DNA of 22,475 nt, taken from Hofstenia miamia. Lineage: Eukaryota; Xenacoelomorpha; Acoela; Hofsteniidae. This document shows positions 18,830 to 22,475 of the stretch, piece by piece (the stretch's first letter is position 1; every line of letters begins with the position of its first letter). The notes below the pieces were generated by a model. The model made no database searches. It saw only the letters and a list, made by a program, of their open reading frames with translations, and was not told where the DNA came from. Location of the stretch: positions 799,190 to 821,664 of the forward strand of contig CABFPE010000154.1 of NCBI GenBank assembly GCA_900660155.1. The letters run 5' to 3'. The translations under genes and the position numbers were made by a program.

Positions 18830-20164
18830 ACAGGAAAAATTATTAATACTACAAATTTATGGAGACACCTGGAAACAAATAATCGCAAGTTATTCCGTCA
18901 ATTAAAGAAAGAACAGGCTCGAAATCAGGAAGCGAAAGCAGCACAAAGGTCAAAACAGACTCAACCTCAAATTGGGCAAGCATTTTTCCAGAAAGAAACT
19001 TATAAGGATTCAGATAAAATACAGGCAGAATTTGAGAGAAATTTAGCAAAATTCTTACTTGAATCTTACCTGCCATATGCAGTGGTGGAAGGAAAATGCT
19101 TCAAGTCCATAATTTCAGACCTGGACTCCTGCATTAATATAAAATGTGAGAAATCTTTTCGAGTTCGCGCTATTCCTAACTTATTCCGGGACCGGGAAAT
19201 GGAAGAAAAGCTTATGCAAGAAATTGCAAATGAAGTGCAATGCAGGAGTGTCTTTGAGCTACGATTTTTGGAAGGGCTTAAATTGTGAAAATTTTTTGGA
19301 AGTATCTTTGGCGTTTATTAATGAAAATTTTGAAACAGAAATTCGGAGCATTGATCTGGCAGTATTTAACAAGAAAGACCTGGGACATACAGGCATGAAT
19401 ATCGCGGCTTCTATTCGAAAACCGATTAACAATTACGGAATTGAGTTGAATAAAATTTAGTCCTGTACTACGGAAAATGCCCAAAACATGAAAAAATAAT
19501 GTGAAGATCTTGGTGGGCCATGGGTACCATGCGGTCCGCACATCCTACAGCTTGCTGTCAACGACGGTTTTGAAAAATGCGAATTTGTCATGAAAATCTG
19601 CAAAAAAAGCAACAAAATTGCAAATTCTTTCATAGAAGCGATGTTGGGGCGCACATTTTAACGAGATTAATGTTTGTTGACAATAAATCAGACAAAAATA
19701 TTCTAATTGATGTTAAAGCCATATATTGTGAGAAGTCTGGTCCAAGCAGGAGAGGAAAATGCAAAAAATATACCCGATTTTTTGACAGCAATTGAATGGG
19801 GTTTTATTGAAAATATTACAAGACTGCTCGAATCTTTGGAGCCCGAACAAACTGGGGCATTGATGAGTTAATTAAGAAGAAAAAACCGAAAATAAGTGAG
19901 GTTGGTGAATGGCAGCGATTTATGGCATCAGCACTTGTTTCTCGTGAAATCAACATGCTGGAGTGATGGAAAATTAATCATTTGAACTATCCCAATCTTG
20001 GAAAGCTCGTTCGTAAATTTTGGTGCATTCAACCTTCTAATACGGCCGCTGAGCGGCTTGGATCGCTTTCGGGAAACGTTATAACCAAGAAACGATCCTC
20101 CTTGAAGAATGCAAACGTTCGGGAGCTGGTTATGTTAAGCAAAAACAGTATTTTGATTTCTTGA
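18830..20164 (+). pseudogene. hAT transposase relic (BED-type)
   Basis: The frame begins with the end of a BED zinc finger (TTNLWRHLETNNRK, about 18851), then IGQAFFQKETYKDSDKIQ and LAKFLLESYLPYAVVEG, then SFRVRAIPNLFRDREMEEKL. After a frameshift near 19250 it continues YDFWKGLNCENFLEVSLAFI and LGHTGMNIAASIRKPINNYG. A TAG and another frame change lead to CEDLGGPWVPCGPHILQLAV, the conserved C-x-x-H-x-L-x-L block. The C-terminal dimerisation region reads LNYPNLGKLVRKFWCIQPSN, then TAAERLGSLSGNVITKKRSS and ending at a TGA (20162-20164). At least four stops or shifts make it inactive. The first half of the BED finger is not recognisable. Confidence 0.8.
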
Positions 20165-20178
20165 TGTTTGCTATGAAG

Positions 20179-20184
20179 AATAAA
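20179..20184 (+). terminator. Polyadenylation signal of the hAT transposase
   Basis: AATAAA, 15 bases after the transposase stop codon. Confidence 0.5.
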
Positions 20185-20233
20185 CTTTTGTTTGTTATGA
20201 AGTTTTTTCTGTAAAGAAAGTTTAATTTTTAAA

Positions 20234-20324
20234 AATCGATCGAAGTAAATCGAAAATCGGGATTAATTAGCTGAATCGATCAAAAATCGATCGAGTAGTT
20301 TTTTTCTGGTATCGACGAGCCCTA
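20234..20324 (+). repeat. Right end of the hAT element with ATCGA subterminal repeats
   Basis: Several AATCGA/ATCGATC motifs (about 20236-20295) precede the terminus GGTATCGACGAGCCCTA (20308-20324). On the minus strand this reads TAGGGCTCGTCGATACC, a typical hAT start. The Tc1 sequence resumes right after. No matching left end was found near 18670, so the left side is deleted or too degenerate to see. Confidence 0.6.
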
Positions 20325-20325
20325 G

Positions 20326-20658
20326 TTCTCGTGTGCTCCTGAAAACGCCAAAAAGTGCAATAGTGCAGCGTATTTAGACATATTAGAAAATTCTGGAATT
20401 AATACTATTGGTGATGATCAAATTTTTCAAGAGGACAATTGTCCCATTCATCGATTGAGAGCAGTTATGGAGTGGTTCGAAATAAATGATATTACAAAAG
20501 AATGCTGGCGCACGCACAGTCCAGATTGAAGCTCCATTGAAAATGTCTGGACCTATATAAAGCGGCAAATGAAGGCAATGTCACTAACTCCAGAAAACTT
20601 AGAACAGACTGTTTTTGATAAATGAAATGCAATTCCTCAAATTTTTAAAAAAATCCTG
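20326..20658 (+). pseudogene. Tc1 transposase, C-terminal third, broken
   Basis: From 20341 a single frame reads ENAKKCNSAAYLDILENSG, then the second catalytic block FQEDNCPIHRLRAVMEWFEI and, farther on, SIENVWTYIKRQMKAMSLTP. Counting from the catalytic D in Q-E-D-N to the E in S-I-E-N-V-W gives 34 residues between them, the DD34E spacing of the Tc1 family. Two in-frame TGA codons (after SPD, and in DK-stop-NAIPQ) break the frame. Together with the N-terminal part at 18102-18670 it makes up most of one Tc1 transposase. Confidence 0.88.
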
Positions 20659-20686
20659 GTGTGCGACTACTTTTTTCCACCCACTC
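20659..20686 (-). repeat. Right terminal inverted repeat of the Tc1 element
   Basis: Complement of the left end over nearly all of its 28 bases (ends CCACCCACT). The tip base is C instead of G and no TA follows. Confidence 0.8.
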
Positions 20687-20890
20687 AGAGGCCCAGCTAA
20701 CCGGGGTGCTGGGGGTGATGCACCCCCGAATATCTTTTCTCATGGGGCAGCAAAATGAAATTTTGCAGATGTTGAACTATATTCATCGTATTTTCCACTC
20801 ATTTTCTAAATTTACAATGCAGCCATTAAAAGGTCCATCTCTTTCTACATTTTTCCAATATAAAAATGGAATATCTCATTAGATTTTTTT
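20687..20890. other. GC-rich block with a palindrome, possible end of another DNA transposon
   Basis: Directly against the Tc1 right end, the sequence CAGAGGCCCAGCTAACC begins a GC-rich patch. It includes a 7-bp perfect inverted pair, GGGGGTG (20711-20717) and CACCCCC (20721-20727), with a 3-base loop. CAG starts followed by G-rich then C-rich runs are seen at ends of some hAT-type elements. No partner end was found in the window. The plus-strand frame 20661-20882 is accidental. Confidence 0.3.
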
Positions 20891-21062
20891 GAAAATACTA
20901 CATGTAATTGCATGTAAAAAGATTCTTGAATCTCAGTCATTAAAATGACAACATTCATTATTTATATTTCGGAACTACTGATTTGTTATATCTTTTAAAT
21001 AATGGACAAGCATTAATGTAGTCTAATTCTTTTGAAGGAAGTCTTTTAATACACCTAAATAA

Positions 21063-21094
<32 letters not shown>

Positions 21095-21650
21095 CACTTT
21101 TTTCTCACCGTTTTTCTATTCGGAAAATAAATATTCTGTATGTGGGGCTGTCAAGGAATAAATTTTGAAGAGTTTGTTATGAATTCATAGCAGATATGTT
21201 TTGTGGGAAACTATAGCTGAAATTGAAAATTTCATAACCTATCATTATTATTTTGCACAATGTAGAACATTTCTTCATTATGATCTTAGCTTTACAAATA
21301 TTTTATTTTTTCGAAAATCTTTTGATTTGACCAATCAAAATGAAGTTTGAAAATATTGTGAGGACATTCCACCATTCCCCATCTTTGTTACGGCATTGCT
21401 ATGTTTTATTAACTTTCAATGTCATCGTTTTACTCTTTTCATTTGCTATACTTATTGTTTTCAAACACTCTTAGTTATCAATTATCAATTTGATATGCCA
21501 CAAATAACGGGTCAGAAATGAATTCAACTTAATGGAAATCAAAATAGTTAGCACGTTACAAATTTTCTTATCTTATCAAAGCATATGAGTTTATGTTATT
21601 CATTCTGGTGGCTGTTGCTTCCAACCAATGATTTTTTACTATATGCTCAG
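20891..21650. other. AT-rich stretch with a (TA)n microsatellite
   Basis: No gene is recognisable. The only clear feature is the TA run at 21068-21094. Confidence 0.5.
21068..21094. repeat. (TA)n microsatellite
   Basis: 27 bases of perfectly alternating T and A. Confidence 0.95.
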
Positions 21651-21772
21651 AATTATCAAGAGCCGCTTGAGAGCAATGACCGACTAGAAGAACTTATGCT
21701 CTTATTTTGTGAAAAATATTTAAAAGAAAAGTTTCAAATGGATAAAGCAATAACACGATTCATACAATTGAA
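21651..21772 (+). CDS. Candidate internal exon, unrecognised
   Basis: TTTTTTACTATATGCTCAG ends at 21650 and fits a splice acceptor. GTAGGT at 21773 fits a donor. Between them, in phase 0 and without stops, the frame reads NYQEPLESNDRLEELMLLFC, then EKYLKEKFQMDKAITRFIQL. The peptide is balanced, charged and probably helical, unlike translated A/T-rich filler, and the exon length (122 bp) is typical. I do not recognise the family. The upstream part of the same open frame (from 21585) is hydrophobic and is more likely intron. Confidence 0.4.
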
Positions 21773-21776
21773 GTAG

Positions 21777-22281
21777 GTTTTTGTAGACATGTATTTGAAT
21801 TAAATTTTTCAATTAATTGAGATATATTTTGATTGACAAGTCAAGCGCAGTCCAAATTCAAAGACTTTTCATTGAAACATCTCTACAGTCTATTTAAGGT
21901 AGGGGTGCACTAAGGAGCTTTTAATTTTAAAAGATTAATATTAATACAATTGAGTGAGATAGCATTTTGCATTAAAGCTTAAATAGCTGCTTTGTAATCA
22001 ATATATCATGCAATCTTTAGATTAGCTTGTTAAATATTTTTTGTAGTTTTGTCATCATTATAATTAACGTTTAGAGACGTTTCTAATAAAGACAGGAAGA
22101 TAGCGACAAAGTTAAAAATTTTCTGCAAAATAAACAAAAGTTTGTAATGTCAAAATTCAAATTCTTGGTAATCTTGGGTTTTTGCTAGTATTTAGTGTCG
22201 AACGGGTTTGTCGTAGATGAAAATCGCTTTCATCCAAATGCTGCAAATACTTTGGCGTTTAATCATTATCCAGAACCAAAA
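21777..22281. other. AT-rich stretch, no supported gene
   Basis: No recognisable frame. TAGGGGTGCACTAAGGAG at 21901 is similar to the start of some hAT ends and to 16 of 17 bases at about 2347, but no partner end is visible. Confidence 0.4.
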
Positions 22282-22475
22282 TAGGGGTGTGCGCGGTGCG
22301 GATTCGGCCGCGGTGCGGTGCGGGTATAGAAATTAGGCTTGCGGTGCGGTGCGGTGCGGTTAAACTGCAGCAGCCACGTGTAGTGTCCGTAGCTTCTAAT
22401 TTTCACAAACCAATCAAATTTTTGTAGCGCCACCTAGGGATAGCTTATGTTTTGAATATATTGTTTCTTTAATTA
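22282..22475 (+). mobile_element. Probable hAT-type element end, partial at window edge
   Basis: TAGGGGTGTGCGCGGTGCGG starts an abruptly GC-rich segment with many GCGGT/GTGCGG units (22290-22363), then returns to A/T-rich sequence. A TAGGGGTG start followed by clustered short GC-rich subterminal repeats is the layout of many hAT ends. The other end, the 8-bp duplication and any transposase would lie beyond the window, so the class is inferred. Confidence 0.5.

Larger units (their letters stand above)
18043..20686 (+). mobile_element. Tc1-type element split by a hAT-type insertion
   Basis: Inverted ends CAGTGGGTGG-AAAAAAGTATTCGCACAC (18043-18070) and the near-identical complement at 20659-20686 bound two halves of one Tc1 transposase that read in the same direction. 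Between them, from about 18670 to 20324, lies an unrelated hAT transposase relic. The left end follows a TA, the usual Tc1/mariner target. At the right end the last base is changed and the expected TA is missing. The two transposase halves nearly meet (only a short block around V-W-G-C-F-S is lost), which supports a later insertion into an existing Tc1 copy. Confidence 0.85.

Noticed and set aside
19278..19654. Minus-strand ORFs over the hAT relic
   Set aside because: Shadows of the transposase on the plus strand, which carries the recognisable motifs.
20661..20882. 73-codon plus-strand ORF
   Set aside because: It starts inside the Tc1 terminal repeat and runs through the GC-rich palindrome; no protein similarity.
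1..22475. tRNA or rRNA genes
   Set aside because: I found no A-box/B-box pair with a cloverleaf and no rRNA-like conserved blocks by eye; a tRNAscan-SE and Rfam run would settle this.

Overview
This window looks like AT-rich (about 70% A+T by eye) intergenic or intronic DNA from a eukaryote, most likely an invertebrate animal. The evidence is the lack of long ORFs or prokaryotic gene structure, the (TA)n microsatellites, a few short exon-like blocks with splice-like borders, and a dense set of eukaryotic transposons in different stages of decay (LINE, Gypsy-type LTR, Tc1/mariner, pogo-like, hAT, MITE, fold-back). No complete host gene is visible and the species cannot be fixed from the sequence alone.

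Layout, left to right. 1-552 (minus) is the start of a LINE ORF1, still open at the window edge, with a GC-richer possible 5' UTR behind it (to about 1030). 2109-3611 (minus) is a small LTR retrotransposon with both LTRs, an adjacent primer-binding site, an adjacent polypurine tract and a broken gag plus protease, but no recognisable reverse transcriptase, RNase H or integrase core. 5141-5522 is a 382-bp hAT-type MITE with 16-bp perfect inverted ends and a perfect 8-bp target duplication. 7614-8320 (minus) and 8796-9660 (plus) are two different, divergently oriented LINE reverse-transcriptase fossils. 12684-12894 is an array of eight copies of an 18-bp motif forming a nested palindrome. 15817-16377 (minus) is a pogo/jerky-like transposase relic. 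18043-20686 is a Tc1-type (DD34E) element interrupted by a hAT-type transposase relic. The right edge (from 22282) looks like the end of another hAT element, with GCGGT subterminal repeats.

Between these lie long AT-rich stretches with no supported gene. Exon-like blocks stand out at 6447-6567 (+), 21651-21772 (+), 13108-13278 (-) and, more weakly, 4483-4722 (+). They have coding-like translations and, for the first three, good splice-like borders, but I do not recognise the proteins.

The transposons are not a working system: the LTR element lacks polymerase, the Tc1, hAT, pogo and LINE frames are broken, and the MITE and fold-back element have no coding capacity. The most unusual structure is the fold-back array at 12684-12894. 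The best-supported structural calls are the deleted LTR element, the hAT MITE with its exact target duplication, and the hAT-in-Tc1 nest.
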